A stretch of DNA of 64,000 nt from Leptospira fletcheri (GCF_004769195.1 NZ_RQET01000012.1:5138-69137); one strand, 5' to 3'; positions 30,168-39,461 are shown, counted from the stretch's first letter. Notes: generated from the letters alone by a model not told the origin. Program-made: numbers and translations.

Positions 30168-32054
30168 GTGAGTTCATTTTCTTTTTGGCGGAAAAACGAA
30201 CCTTTGCGAAAAATCTTTCCCTTACTGTTGCTCTTCATTTGCTGTTTGTCTTGTGCGGACTCCAGAAGCGACAGTTCGAAAGTAAAGGCTCAAAAAGGAG
30301 AAATGGACCTAAGTCATGCCAACCTTTGGGGGAACGTGATTCCTCTGAACGGAGAGTGGGAATTCAAATGGGGGGAATTGTATTCCCCGGAAACGGGATG
30401 GACGACCTCCTCCGAATACGTTCCGGTACCCGGCGTTTGGCGGGATTATCCGAAGCACTATCCTTTGCTCGGCCATGCTTCCTACAGACTTCATCTAAAA
30501 CTGAACGGAGACCAGCGCAGCCTCGTGCTGAAGATTCCCCGGCTCCAGGGAGTGTACTCCGTTTATCTGGGAAACAGGAAGATTTTCGCGAACGGAATCA
30601 ACGGAACGGATCCCGCCAGCACGGTTTTTATCGCACAACCCGTGATCCGGAACATTCCTATTCTGGAGCGGGAAGTGGATTTGATCGTAAACATTTCCAA
30701 TTACAGGGGAAATTACCGGAAAGGAGGGATACGCAACGAATTTCTAGTCGGAGGAGCCAACACTCTGTTTCGATCGTCGCTCCACGAAGGATTTCGCGAG
30801 ACGATTCTGGTATGCGTCATTTTTGCGATCGCGCTCTATCATTTCGTATTTTTTGCCTCTTATAAAAAGGATCTCGTTCCGGCGTATTTTTCCGCGCTCT
30901 GCTTTTTAGTTTCCTTTTATTCTTTTATAACTTCGAATATTCAATATTCCTTAATTTCGGAACTTTCTCCGGACCTTCGCGTTCGGATGGAATTTTTTTG
31001 TGTGGTTTCTTTCTTCCCCATCTTATACTTCACGCTAAGGGAGACCTTCCCGAAGCAATTCGGGCAGAAGTGGATGCTATTCTCCATCGCGACGTCCGGG
31101 ATTTTTATCGCTTGCATACCGGTTTTAAGCGAAGTGGACGTGATCGTACTCTATTCGTACTTCATATATTTCCCGCCGATTTACAGCGCAATCCTGTTCT
31201 TCGGGATTGTAAACGCTTGGAGGGCTGGGGAAAAGCGAGCCAAGAAAGTCTTTCTTTCTTCCCTGATTCTCGCCGCCGCAATGATTAACGATGTATCTTA
31301 CGGTCTGTTTGAAGTTTACGTTCTTTTTCCCTATAGCTTTCCGATCGCGTTAGTGGCCTTTATCGTTTTCAATTCCTATCTCATCTCTGCTCGATTTACG
31401 GAGGACTTGGAAGGTTCCAAGGATTTTGCGGACCTCCAGGTAAAATATAACGAACAGCTAAAGCATTCCGTGGACGAAAAGGCCGAAGCTGTCCTGGAAA
31501 TTAATCGAAGTATGGATTCGGATTGGAATTCCCTTCTTTCCGAGTTGGAGAGCCGGGAAAAAAACGATCGCTCCTTTAGCCGTTTGAAAAGCGAAATGAG
31601 CGAGGCCAGGACCAGCGTGCGGGACATCGTGTTCTTGATGAATTATCAGGGAAGTAAGGCTGATTTGATAGAACAGGAATTCCGGAACTTTTCCCGAAAC
31701 CGTTCGGAGTTTCCTTCCGTCGATTCGGAGATCCGAGATGTGTCCGAGGAGATGCGCATAGACCAATGCCTCCACGTTCATCGAATCTTTTCTGTGGTGG
31801 TCCGAGAGATCCTGAGAAAGGAATCTGCCGATACCGTTCATCTATTCTGGGGAAAAGAAAAAAAATCGGCCCTGCTCAGGATTTCCCAGGGAGGATTCGA
31901 AGTCACGGGAGAAGATCCCTTCGGACAAGCTATTTCGGAGATACGCGCGAGAACCGAAAAATTACAAGGACGTTATGTTCTCTTGAATGAAAAAGGAAGG
32001 TTGGAGTTCGAACTTCGGGTTCCTTTGGAAAAAATCGAATTTGCTCTCGATTAA
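30168..32054 (+). CDS. 7TM-DISM-type sensor with degenerate kinase-like C-terminus
   Basis: The N-terminus has a signal sequence with a possible lipobox (CCLSC near residue 28). A galactose-binding-like extracellular domain follows (PLNGEWEFKWGE... to about 190, of the kind found before 7TM-DISM units), then seven membrane helices (about 205-420), a long coiled-coil segment, and a cytoplasmic part that ends ...RYVLLNEKGRLEFELRVPL. That end resembles the last strand of a histidine-kinase ATPase fold, but no phosphoacceptor His block, N box or DxGxG motif is visible. It looks like a pseudokinase or a non-catalytic output module. Start is GTG. Confidence 0.7.
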   Translation: MSSFSFWRKNEPLRKIFPLLLLFICCLSCADSRSDSSKVKAQKGEMDLSHANLWGNVIPLNGEWEFKWGELYSPETGWTTSSEYVPVPGVWRDYPKHYPLLGHASYRLHLKLNGDQRSLVLKIPRLQGVYSVYLGNRKIFANGINGTDPASTVFIAQPVIRNIPILEREVDLIVNISNYRGNYRKGGIRNEFLVGGANTLFRSSLHEGFRETILVCVIFAIALYHFVFFASYKKDLVPAYFSALCFLVSFYSFITSNIQYSLISELSPDLRVRMEFFCVVSFFPILYFTLRETFPKQFGQKWMLFSIATSGIFIACIPVLSEVDVIVLYSYFIYFPPIYSAILFFGIVNAWRAGEKRAKKVFLSSLILAAAMINDVSYGLFEVYVLFPYSFPIALVAFIVFNSYLISARFTEDLEGSKDFADLQVKYNEQLKHSVDEKAEAVLEINRSMDSDWNSLLSELESREKNDRSFSRLKSEMSEARTSVRDIVFLMNYQGSKADLIEQEFRNFSRNRSEFPSVDSEIRDVSEEMRIDQCLHVHRIFSVVVREILRKESADTVHLFWGKEKKSALLRISQGGFEVTGEDPFGQAISEIRARTEKLQGRYVLLNEKGRLEFELRVPLEKIEFALD

Positions 32055-32160
32055 GACTCGCTTTTCCTTTTTCGGCTCTGTCTATAGGAACTTCCTGATT
32101 TTGGACCCGGATTTTTCGATGTGAAAAAGACTTGCCGGAAAGCGAATGCTGTAGAGAGTC

Positions 32161-32182
32161 TATAATATTAGAATTATTCTAA
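32161..32182 (+). promoter_or_regulatory. TATAAT -10 box and Per/Fur-type operator before the peroxidase gene
   Basis: TATAAT at 32161-32166 is followed directly by TTAGAAT-T-ATTCTAA (32168-32182), a perfect 7-1-7 inverted repeat of the Fur/PerR class. It differs from the Bacillus Per-box consensus by one symmetric base pair. A repressor bound here would cover the transcription start. ATG follows at 32198. No good -35 box is found at standard spacing. Confidence 0.65.
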
Positions 32183-32197
32183 ACTTGGGATAATAAG

Positions 32198-33184
32198 ATG
32201 GAACGAAATAAATTGATCGCGATGGTCGCGTTTTTCCTAGCTGCCATCGTTTCTTGTGGACCGTCGGAAAAGACAAAATTGTTGGTCGAAGATGCAAAAC
32301 GGAATTTTGGTACAATTCCTGCCAAAATGCCTGGGTCTTCTCATGATACTCCGGAATTGATTGCCTTAGGAGAGAAACTGTACTTTGAAAAAAGACTTTC
32401 CGGGAACGATTCCCAGGCCTGTAGCTCTTGTCACAATGTCACCGGGAAAGCGGCCGGGGTGGACAATCTGCCTACTTCCCCTGGCGCTCATGGTAAAAAC
32501 GGGGATCGAAATTCTCCTACGTCTTTGAATGCAGGATTCCATGTGGCTCAATTCTGGGACGGAAGGGCGACCGACCTCAAGGCGCAAGCAAAAGGGCCGA
32601 TTTTAAATCCCGTAGAAATGGCTATGCCTTCGGAAGCTGCTGTGGAAAAGAAACTCTCCGAGATTCCGGAATACGTGGAATTGTTCGCAAAGGCCTTTCC
32701 GAAAGAGGAAAAGAAAATCACCTATGACAACCTAGCCGCTGCCATTGCCGCCTTCGAAAGAACTCTGATTACGAAAGACCGTTTTGACGAATTCCAGAAT
32801 GGAAACTACCGGGCTCTCAATTCCGACGAGCAAAAGGGGTTGGAAACCTTCATCGCCACGGGTTGCATCCAATGCCATAACGGTCCGCTTTTGGGAGGAA
32901 ATTCCTTCCGTAAACTGGGACAGGTCCATCCGTATGAAAACACTACGGACAAGGGCCGGCTTTCGGTTACAAAAAACCAATCCGATCTGTATGTATTCAA
33001 AGTGCCTTCCCTAAGAAACGTTGCCTTGACTGCCCCCTATTTTCATGACGGAAAAGTGGCGACTTTGCAGGATGCAGTTAAGAAAATGGCACACATTCAG
33101 TTAGGAAAAGAGCTTTCTGCACAGGAAATCGACTCGATCGTATATTTCCTGAAAGCTTTGTCCGATAAAAATCGGTCTAACTAG
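32198..33184 (+). CDS. Di-heme cytochrome c peroxidase (CcpA/MauG family), lipoprotein
   Basis: A 328-residue periplasmic peroxidase that reduces H2O2 with electrons from small cytochromes. Two heme c sites are visible: CSSCHN near residue 72 and CIQCHN near 222. The signal sequence ends IVSC, a good lipobox, so the protein is probably lipid-anchored. MauG-family landmarks include WDGRATDLKAQA, NPVEMAMP, and the YFHDGK block carrying a distal heme ligand. The Per/Fur-type operator upstream fits control by peroxide or iron; in Leptospira interrogans, PerR control of such peroxidase genes has been reported. A terminator follows. Confidence 0.92.
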   Translation: MERNKLIAMVAFFLAAIVSCGPSEKTKLLVEDAKRNFGTIPAKMPGSSHDTPELIALGEKLYFEKRLSGNDSQACSSCHNVTGKAAGVDNLPTSPGAHGKNGDRNSPTSLNAGFHVAQFWDGRATDLKAQAKGPILNPVEMAMPSEAAVEKKLSEIPEYVELFAKAFPKEEKKITYDNLAAAIAAFERTLITKDRFDEFQNGNYRALNSDEQKGLETFIATGCIQCHNGPLLGGNSFRKLGQVHPYENTTDKGRLSVTKNQSDLYVFKVPSLRNVALTAPYFHDGKVATLQDAVKKMAHIQLGKELSAQEIDSIVYFLKALSDKNRSN

Positions 33185-33213
33185 ACGGACTTACAGAATT
33201 GAAACCTATTCAA

Positions 33214-33244
33214 GCCGGCCCTGGAGACAGGACCGGTTTTTTTT
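33214..33244 (+). terminator. Intrinsic terminator of the peroxidase gene
   Basis: CCGGCCCT (33215-33222), 6-base loop, AGGACCGG (33229-33236), with one internal mismatch, then eight T's. It serves the plus-strand peroxidase gene. The T-run reaches into the stop codon of the convergent citrate synthase homologue. Confidence 0.85.
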
Positions 33245-34523
33245 ATCTTTCCAAAATCTGTTTGTACTTTCTGGGAGTTTGGCCCGTATAGATTTGCCGC
33301 GGACGTACTTTCCAATGGTTTCCGGCAAGTCGTTGCTCTCTCCAGTGCGCCATCCAACCCGGAAGTTTTCCGATGACCTGCATCGCGGTAAATAGTTCTT
33401 TCGGAATTCCTAAACTATGAAATAGCACTGCGCTATAGAATTCCAAATTCGGATACAGATTCTTTTCCAGAAAATAGGAATCCTTACTTAGATATTCGTC
33501 GACTTGTAGGGCGACTTCCGCGATGGGATCCAATTTTTTTTGCTTATAAAAATCGGAGAACAGTTTCTGCGCCACGATGGACCGTTTGCTCTTGGCCTTG
33601 TATGCGTCGTGCCCGAACGCGGTGGAATGGAAATGGCCCTTTCCCGTCTTGAATTTTTCCAGGTAATCCGCCGCAGGCAGTTTGGATTTGATGATGTCTT
33701 CGATCAATTCCACGGCGGCGACTTGTCGACCTCCTTCCCTGGATCCCCAGAGAGCGTTGATGGCCGAAGACACGGAGGCGAATATATTGGCTTGGGTGGA
33801 TCCGATCAGTTGCACGGTTGTGTTGGATACGTTCTGCTCGTGATCGGCATACAGGATCCAGAGTTGGTTCAGGATCCTGTCGTGGTCTTCCGTCGGTTGG
33901 TATTTTACGGAAGGCAGGGAAAAAAGCATGTACAGAAAATTCGTGCAATACGGGTGTCTGTCCACCGGATACACGAAAGGCTGACCGATCATCTTCTTAT
34001 AGGAGAAAGCCGCGATGGTACGGATCTTTGCCAAAAGTCTCGCAGCTTGGTCGATTCCCTTATCTAGATATTCCTCGTACTCGTTTTGGTAGTAGCTGGA
34101 AAGGGAGGATACCATGACGGACAGGATCGCCAAAGGATGTCCTTTGCCCGGAAATCCGTCGAAGAGATTGATCATGTCCTCGTGGATCAAACTGTGCTTG
34201 GAAAGTTTTGTGGAAAATTCCTTCAGTTGTTTTTCATCCGGGAGCTCCCCGTAGATCAGGAGGTAACTGGTTTCTACGAAGGTGGAGTAGTGCACGAGTT
34301 CGGCGACATCGTATCCCCTATAATGCAGGTCTCCCGTATCCGGATCCCGACGGGAAATCTTACTCTGTGCATAGGCCGTATTGAAAAATCCGGGGTCGAA
34401 GGAAGTCAGTCCGGTCTTATCGTGCAATTCACGAATATCTATCCCTTTCTTTCCGTCGGTACCGATTACTAAGGGAAGTCGGTGGACTTGGTCCCCGACT
34501 TTCAATTCTACGAAGTCGCTCAT
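33243..34523 (-). CDS. Type II citrate synthase homologue with altered active-site motifs
   Basis: 426 residues, full length for the hexameric GltA type, and collinear with it: SFDPGFFNTA, HYRGYDVAEL, YADHEQNVSNTTVQL, GWMAHWREQ, and the terminal RPRQIYTG. However, the segment that normally reads HGGAN with the catalytic His is GSREGGRQ (His to Glu); the GHRVY block is AFGHDAY (second His kept); and the block with the catalytic Asp is NLEFYSA (Asp to Glu). It may be a divergent active synthase, a paralogue with another acyl-CoA substrate, or inactive. The frame is clean, with no sign of frameshift. Confidence 0.8.
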   Translation of the reverse strand: MSDFVELKVGDQVHRLPLVIGTDGKKGIDIRELHDKTGLTSFDPGFFNTAYAQSKISRRDPDTGDLHYRGYDVAELVHYSTFVETSYLLIYGELPDEKQLKEFSTKLSKHSLIHEDMINLFDGFPGKGHPLAILSVMVSSLSSYYQNEYEEYLDKGIDQAARLLAKIRTIAAFSYKKMIGQPFVYPVDRHPYCTNFLYMLFSLPSVKYQPTEDHDRILNQLWILYADHEQNVSNTTVQLIGSTQANIFASVSSAINALWGSREGGRQVAAVELIEDIIKSKLPAADYLEKFKTGKGHFHSTAFGHDAYKAKSKRSIVAQKLFSDFYKQKKLDPIAEVALQVDEYLSKDSYFLEKNLYPNLEFYSAVLFHSLGIPKELFTAMQVIGKLPGWMAHWREQRLAGNHWKVRPRQIYTGQTPRKYKQILER

Positions 34524-34650
34524 ACCGATAGGAAAAGCCGACTCGTCGGACGAGTCAACCTTCCTTCGGAGACCCTGCGTGAATTTTGCCTTTCGCTGGA
34601 CAAAACGCGCAGGGAAGTTTCTTGTTTCCTAGCCGACTGGCAGCTTATCG

Positions 34651-35742
34651 ATGATCGGTTCGTCCTTCTTTTTACAATTTTGGATCCAATTCGGAACGGC
34701 TCTTTCCTTGCTTCTGGCATTTATGGAAGGGGTTAAAAAACGGGAGTCCTTCCTGCCGGGAGGAATGTTTTTTTTGGCGTTGCTACTCGCCTCCGTGGAA
34801 AGTCGATTGGGGCTGACTTTAATTCCGGAGTCTCTGGAAAAAACCTGGCTCTGGATCTTTTTTTTCCCTTCGGTTTGGGCCATCGGACCGGCGCTTCTCT
34901 TCGTTTCCCGCAATATGGTCCAATTTGCGCTTGATCGGGAGATCTCGATCGGACCTCATTTTCTCCCCGCTTTCATCGTACTTTTTGGAGAATGTCTTAC
35001 CATTCTTTTCCTTCCGACGGAATTCCGTAGGGAGGCCGTCTCCAATGCCATTCAGGGAAGCAAGGTGGATTTTCTTACCTTCGTTTCCGTTTTAGGATTC
35101 ATCCACCAGACCGTGTATTCCGTATTGCTTTGGATTCTTTTCTTAAAGGTTTCCAAGGAAACAGAGATACCGTTATCCTCCTTTGTATACAGCATTTTAG
35201 TGGTGATTTTTGCGACCATCGAACTCTGTTGGCTTGGTTATTTTTTGAAGAGTAAAGAGCTACTGGCCGTCGGAGCCAGTTTCCAAACCCTCGGAATCGT
35301 ATTGATTTTTCTGTTTTCTTCCCGACACCCCAATTTCTTCGTCTCTTTAAAATCCGAGATCCAACAAAAAAGATATGAGAGAACCCAGCTAGGAGGCGTC
35401 GATCTGGATGCCGTAAAGGCAAGATTATTGGAGTTGATGGAAAAGGAAAACGCCTATCGGGAAGAGGCTTTAAAGATTCAGGATCTAGCCCAAAGATTGC
35501 TTCTCACTCCGCACCAGCTTTCCCGGATTTTAAACGAGACATTCGGAAAAAATTTCAACGAGTTCGTAAACGGTTTTCGGATCGAAGAAGCGAAAACTCT
35601 TTTGGTGGAGGAGGAAGAACGGACCATCCTTTCCATCGGATATGAAGTCGGGTTCAATTCTAAATCCACGTTTAATGCCCAGTTTTTGAAAATCTCCGGA
35701 ATGACCCCGCAAGAATGGAGAAAAAAGGGTCTCAATTCATAA
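34651..35742 (+). CDS. Membrane-bound AraC-family transcriptional regulator
   Basis: About six or seven hydrophobic helices fill residues 5-230, then a linker with charged residues, then an AraC-type double helix-turn-helix domain (about 255-360) with LAQRLLLTPHQLSRILNETFG and a second helix pair ending SIGYEVGFNSKSTFNAQFLK. The architecture implies sensing at or in the inner membrane coupled directly to DNA binding. No ligand can be read from the sequence. It lies upstream of the M24 peptidase and hydrolase cluster and may control it. Confidence 0.88.
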   Translation: MIGSSFFLQFWIQFGTALSLLLAFMEGVKKRESFLPGGMFFLALLLASVESRLGLTLIPESLEKTWLWIFFFPSVWAIGPALLFVSRNMVQFALDREISIGPHFLPAFIVLFGECLTILFLPTEFRREAVSNAIQGSKVDFLTFVSVLGFIHQTVYSVLLWILFLKVSKETEIPLSSFVYSILVVIFATIELCWLGYFLKSKELLAVGASFQTLGIVLIFLFSSRHPNFFVSLKSEIQQKRYERTQLGGVDLDAVKARLLELMEKENAYREEALKIQDLAQRLLLTPHQLSRILNETFGKNFNEFVNGFRIEEAKTLLVEEEERTILSIGYEVGFNSKSTFNAQFLKISGMTPQEWRKKGLNS

Positions 35743-35811
35743 GATCGGACGATTCTTTTTTACATACCGGTTAGAATAAAACCTCCCCACTGAAAATGAG
35801 AGGAGGAATCC

Positions 35812-36777
35812 ATGTCACGGGAAACATATTCCGCGTCCGAACTGGCCGCTTATCGTCAAGTCCAGGCGCTTGCTTATAGGGCGGTGGAATCCGTTCGCAA
35901 AACTCTAAGTCCCGGGATCACGGAAAAGGAAGCCGCGAAAAGAATCGATGCTGCGATCCGTGAAGAAGGAGGATCCTCTTTTTTCCATTACGGATTCGCG
36001 TGGTTCGGAGATAGGACCGCCTTTCGCGGATTCAAACGTCCTCTTTCCTTCCGGCATCTCGGGAAGGGAGAAGGAATCCTTCCTCATTTCGGCGGAGATT
36101 TTCAACCGTCCGGGCGAAGATTGGAAGAAGGGATGGCTGTGATTTTGGACGTGGCCCCTTCGTTCGAAGGCAGGTCGGCGGATATCGGATATTCCTTTTG
36201 TTTCGGTAAAAACGAAGAACACGAAAGGGCGATGGCGTCTCTGGAAGTGTACCGTGAATCGATCCTGCGGGGAGTTTTCGCCGAACGAACATTAGGTGAA
36301 ATTTATCGGGAAGTGGACGAGATGATCCATGACGCAGGTTATGTAAACTGCCACGCCGTCTATCCGGAAGGAGTACTCGGACACAAAGTGGGGAGACTTC
36401 CCGCTTACAATCTTCCTGGAGGAAGGTTCTACGGTTTTCCTCTCCAAACTTTCGCTTATCTACTTCCGCAGATGGCGACCGCAAGACTCCCTTGGAATTC
36501 CAAACATTCTCCTCTTTGGGGAGAACGATCCGAATACCGAGCGGAGCCCGGTCTCTGGGCGGTAGAACCTCATATCGGAAAGATCTATTCCGGGCGAAAC
36601 TCTACCGCATCTTTCGGAGTAAAATGGGAGGAAATTCTGGTGGTTACGGATTCCACGGCCTACTGGTTGGACGAAGACTTACCCCATGTTCGAGGCTGGA
36701 AGAAGACTCATCCGGGCAAAAAGGAATCGAAATCCCAGAAATCCAAATCCGGAAAAAAAATCAAGGTTCCGGCTTAA
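35812..36777 (+). CDS. M24 family metallopeptidase (Xaa-Pro aminopeptidase-like)
   Basis: A pita-bread-fold protein of 321 residues. Metal ligands are visible in order: VILDVAP, SADIGYSF, VLGHKVG, AVEPHIG and KWEEIL, the usual Asp-Asp-His-Glu-Glu set. The N-terminal creatinase-like domain is missing. A Lys/Ser-rich tail (KKESKSQKSKSGKK) ends the protein. AGAGGAGG precedes the ATG at good spacing. The substrate is unknown; the family includes peptidases and non-peptidase amidinohydrolases. Confidence 0.85.
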   Translation: MSRETYSASELAAYRQVQALAYRAVESVRKTLSPGITEKEAAKRIDAAIREEGGSSFFHYGFAWFGDRTAFRGFKRPLSFRHLGKGEGILPHFGGDFQPSGRRLEEGMAVILDVAPSFEGRSADIGYSFCFGKNEEHERAMASLEVYRESILRGVFAERTLGEIYREVDEMIHDAGYVNCHAVYPEGVLGHKVGRLPAYNLPGGRFYGFPLQTFAYLLPQMATARLPWNSKHSPLWGERSEYRAEPGLWAVEPHIGKIYSGRNSTASFGVKWEEILVVTDSTAYWLDEDLPHVRGWKKTHPGKKESKSQKSKSGKKIKVPA

Positions 36778-36827
36778 AAAGGGAGAAAGCGAAAAATGCG
36801 GGAAAAAACGAAACAGGCGGTCAACTT

Positions 36828-37679
36828 ATGAATCACAATCCGGTATTACAAAGCAAAGATTTTAATTTTTATCCTGTCCGAAAACCGAGGTTCGAATTTT
36901 CAAAAGACGGAACCAGTAAACATTGGCTAGACGGTTCCGCCTATAAAACCCATATTATGAATACATGGACCTTATTCTTTCCGGACGGGGAAAGGTTCTT
37001 TATCCGGAGCATCCAGAAGTTTCTGCCGGCAATCAAAGATCCTAGAGTGTTAAGAAACGCGAATGCGTTCCTCGGACAGGAGGCCCAGCATGCTGGAGAG
37101 CACAAAAAAACCTGGAAAATTCTGGAGGATCAGGGTTATAAAATCAAAGGATTCGTGAATTTTTTCAACGCACTTTGTTTCAAATTCATGGAGAAGGTAG
37201 GCTCCGCGAGAATGTGTCTTTCCGCCACTGCGGGAGCGGAACATTATACTTCCCTGATCGCCACCATTGGCTTAAAGACGAAGGTACTGGATCGTGCGGA
37301 GCCTGAAATGAAACGCCTATGGGAGTGGCATGCTGCGGAGGAAATCGAGCATAAATCTGCGGCGTTCGACGTGTTACTGGATGTGGGAGGGAGCTATTTT
37401 CGGAGGATTTTCGGCTTTTTGGCGGCTACGATCGTATTCTGGCCGCTCACGTTTGTCGGAGCCGAAATCCTTTTATGGCAGGATGGATTGACGTTTAAAT
37501 GGAAAACGAGAAGAGACGCGTTCCGTTTCATTTTCGTGGACGAAAAGGTATTCTTTCATTGGCTCGCTGCTTTCTTCCGATACCTCAAACCCGGCTTCCA
37601 TCCGGATCAGGAGAACAATCTGGAATTGAGCAGAGCGATTTTTGAAGCCCCGGAACATAGATACAAGGAAACTGCATGA
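36828..37679 (+). CDS. Metal-dependent hydrolase family protein (PF10118 type)
   Basis: A 283-residue protein of the predicted metal-dependent hydrolase family with ferritin-like His/Glu motifs: EAQHAGEH near residue 84, AGAEHYTS near 128, and WHAAEEIEHKSAAFDV near 165. These would form a di-metal site. One or two hydrophobic stretches (about 195-220) suggest membrane contact. The frame is open much further 5', inside the peptidase gene, but ATG 36828 begins the family match. Its stop overlaps the SDR start by 4 bases, so the two are coupled. Confidence 0.8.
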   Translation: MNHNPVLQSKDFNFYPVRKPRFEFSKDGTSKHWLDGSAYKTHIMNTWTLFFPDGERFFIRSIQKFLPAIKDPRVLRNANAFLGQEAQHAGEHKKTWKILEDQGYKIKGFVNFFNALCFKFMEKVGSARMCLSATAGAEHYTSLIATIGLKTKVLDRAEPEMKRLWEWHAAEEIEHKSAAFDVLLDVGGSYFRRIFGFLAATIVFWPLTFVGAEILLWQDGLTFKWKTRRDAFRFIFVDEKVFFHWLAAFFRYLKPGFHPDQENNLELSRAIFEAPEHRYKETA

Positions 37680-38473
37680 GCAATCTGCGCGAAAAACATA
37701 TATTGATTACCGGAGCCAACGGAGGTTTCGGTAAAGAACTGACGAAGCAACTTCTGGAAAAGGGAGCCTATCTCATCCTGACGGACATGAAGGCGCCCGA
37801 TACGAAACCCGAAACTTATCTGGGCGGCAAAGCGGCCAAAGGCAGGATTCTGGGAAGTCTTGCCGCCGACTTGAGTTCGGAAGCCGGTTGCAATAAAGCC
37901 TACAAGGATGCGACCAAGATCGATCCGAAGATAGACATACTCGTCAACAATGCCGGATTAGCGTTTATGGGGCGCCTCTTGGACGTTCCCATGGAAAAAT
38001 GGAAGTTGATTCTGGACGTGAATCTCTACGCGCCCATTTATCTTTCCCGCCTTTTTCTGCCTGCCATGTTGGAAAGAAAATACGGGCATATCGTGAATCT
38101 TTCTTCCGTCGCCGGAATCACTTCGCCGGGAGAGTTGGTCTATTATTCCGTTTCAAAATTCGGAATCCGTGCCTTGGGAGAAGCATTGGATTCAGGTTAT
38201 CGTCAAAAGGGAGTGTACACCACGAACGTCTATCCTTTCTTTGCCGACACGAACATTCTGAAATCCGAACAGTTCGGCGGGCAAGAACGGAAAGAGGTTC
38301 CCAAAGCGATCGTGGACAGTCCTTCCATGGTGGTGAGAGCGATCGTACGGGGAATGGAAAAGAAAAAACTGCATGTGTTCCCGGGGTTTACCTCCAAGAT
38401 GATCCGTTTTTTAACTCGTTTGTCTCCCGGATTCCTGAGAGCCATGGAGCGTCTGGGACAAAAGGTATCGTAA
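37676..38473 (+). CDS. Short-chain dehydrogenase/reductase
   Basis: Classical SDR: cofactor motif TGANGGFGKEL at residues 12-22, NNAGLAFMG, catalytic Ser in NLSSVAG, and YYSVSK with the catalytic Tyr and Lys. The long C-terminal part (MIRFLTRLSPGFLRAMERLG) fits lipid- or retinol-type SDRs such as DltE/SDR family members. It is in a tight operon between the metal-dependent hydrolase and an alpha/beta hydrolase, separated from the latter by one base. Confidence 0.9.
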   Translation: MSNLREKHILITGANGGFGKELTKQLLEKGAYLILTDMKAPDTKPETYLGGKAAKGRILGSLAADLSSEAGCNKAYKDATKIDPKIDILVNNAGLAFMGRLLDVPMEKWKLILDVNLYAPIYLSRLFLPAMLERKYGHIVNLSSVAGITSPGELVYYSVSKFGIRALGEALDSGYRQKGVYTTNVYPFFADTNILKSEQFGGQERKEVPKAIVDSPSMVVRAIVRGMEKKKLHVFPGFTSKMIRFLTRLSPGFLRAMERLGQKVS

Positions 38474-38474
38474 T

Positions 38475-39437
38475 ATGAATCGTACAGGAACCAAGCCCGG
38501 ATTAAAAAAAAGTTCCTCTTTTCTCGCTCCTGAAAGTGGATCCTTTCGGGAGACTCGGATTGTAAACGGAGAAGTTTCGCTTTTTTTAAAGTACAACGGA
38601 ACTTCGGCGGAACGGAAAAATCGGCCCACAGTCCTGTTCGTTCACGGATATCCGGACGATCACAGAACATGGTCCTATCAGTTGGATGCGTTATGCAAAG
38701 AATATAACGTTGCCGCATTGGATTTGCGAGGCGCCGGGCTTTCCTCCAAGCCTAAAAAACAAAAAGAGTATAACGTAAGACGGATCTTCGAGGACCTCAA
38801 GGAAGTGATCCTTTTTTTAGGAGGAGGCAAACCGGTTCACTTGGTCGCGCACGATTGGGGCGCTTTGATCTGCTGGGCGTTTGTGGGCAGTGAGGAATAT
38901 TCCCATCTGATCAAATCTTATACGGCCATGGGAGGACCTCATCCTGTTTTGGCCCAACGAGGCATGTTCCGGCTCTTCTTTTCCTTGAATCCGGTTTCGA
39001 TGTTTAAGGCTTTGTCTCAGGCCCGCAGATCTTGGTACGTTCTTTTCTTTCAGATTCCTTTTTTGCCGGAATGGTGCTGGAGATTTTTCCCTAAGTTTCT
39101 CTGGAAGATGGCCATGAATTTGGGCGGGGTTCCCAAAGAGGATTCGCTCCGTTCCAAAACCGAAGAAGAGATCCTATCTTCAGCAGTTTTGCCGATCAAT
39201 CTGTACAGAGAAATGTTGCGAGGAGAAAGGTTTCCCGTTCCGAAACGGATCCGTCCTCCGGTCCAGGTACTGATTCCGGTCAAAGATTTTGCGATCCGCC
39301 CCGAGTGTTATAAAACTCATAGAGAAGTCTGCGACTCCTACCGGGAGTTCCGTTTGGATGCCAACCATTGGGTCCAAAGGATCTTTCCGGATTCCGTTAC
39401 GGAAAAGGTCAAAGAATTCGTCTGGGAACACGGCTGA
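38475..39437 (+). CDS. Alpha/beta hydrolase, epoxide hydrolase-like
   Basis: A 320-residue alpha/beta hydrolase. It shows the oxyanion HGYPDDHRTW, DLRGAGLSSKP, nucleophile elbow VAHDWGALIC (Asp nucleophile as in epoxide hydrolases and haloalkane dehalogenases), and the catalytic His in ANHWVQR near the C-terminus. Together with the preceding SDR it recalls EphD of mycobacteria, where both domains are fused. The substrate is unknown; a lipid epoxide is a reasonable guess. Confidence 0.87.
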   Translation: MNRTGTKPGLKKSSSFLAPESGSFRETRIVNGEVSLFLKYNGTSAERKNRPTVLFVHGYPDDHRTWSYQLDALCKEYNVAALDLRGAGLSSKPKKQKEYNVRRIFEDLKEVILFLGGGKPVHLVAHDWGALICWAFVGSEEYSHLIKSYTAMGGPHPVLAQRGMFRLFFSLNPVSMFKALSQARRSWYVLFFQIPFLPEWCWRFFPKFLWKMAMNLGGVPKEDSLRSKTEEEILSSAVLPINLYREMLRGERFPVPKRIRPPVQVLIPVKDFAIRPECYKTHREVCDSYREFRLDANHWVQRIFPDSVTEKVKEFVWEHG

Positions 39438-39461
39438 TCCGAATGATTTTCAGAGGATTGG

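Noticed and set aside
32132..32166. Standard -35 box for the peroxidase promoter
   Set aside because: TTGCCG lies 23 bases from the -10 box, too far for normal spacing.
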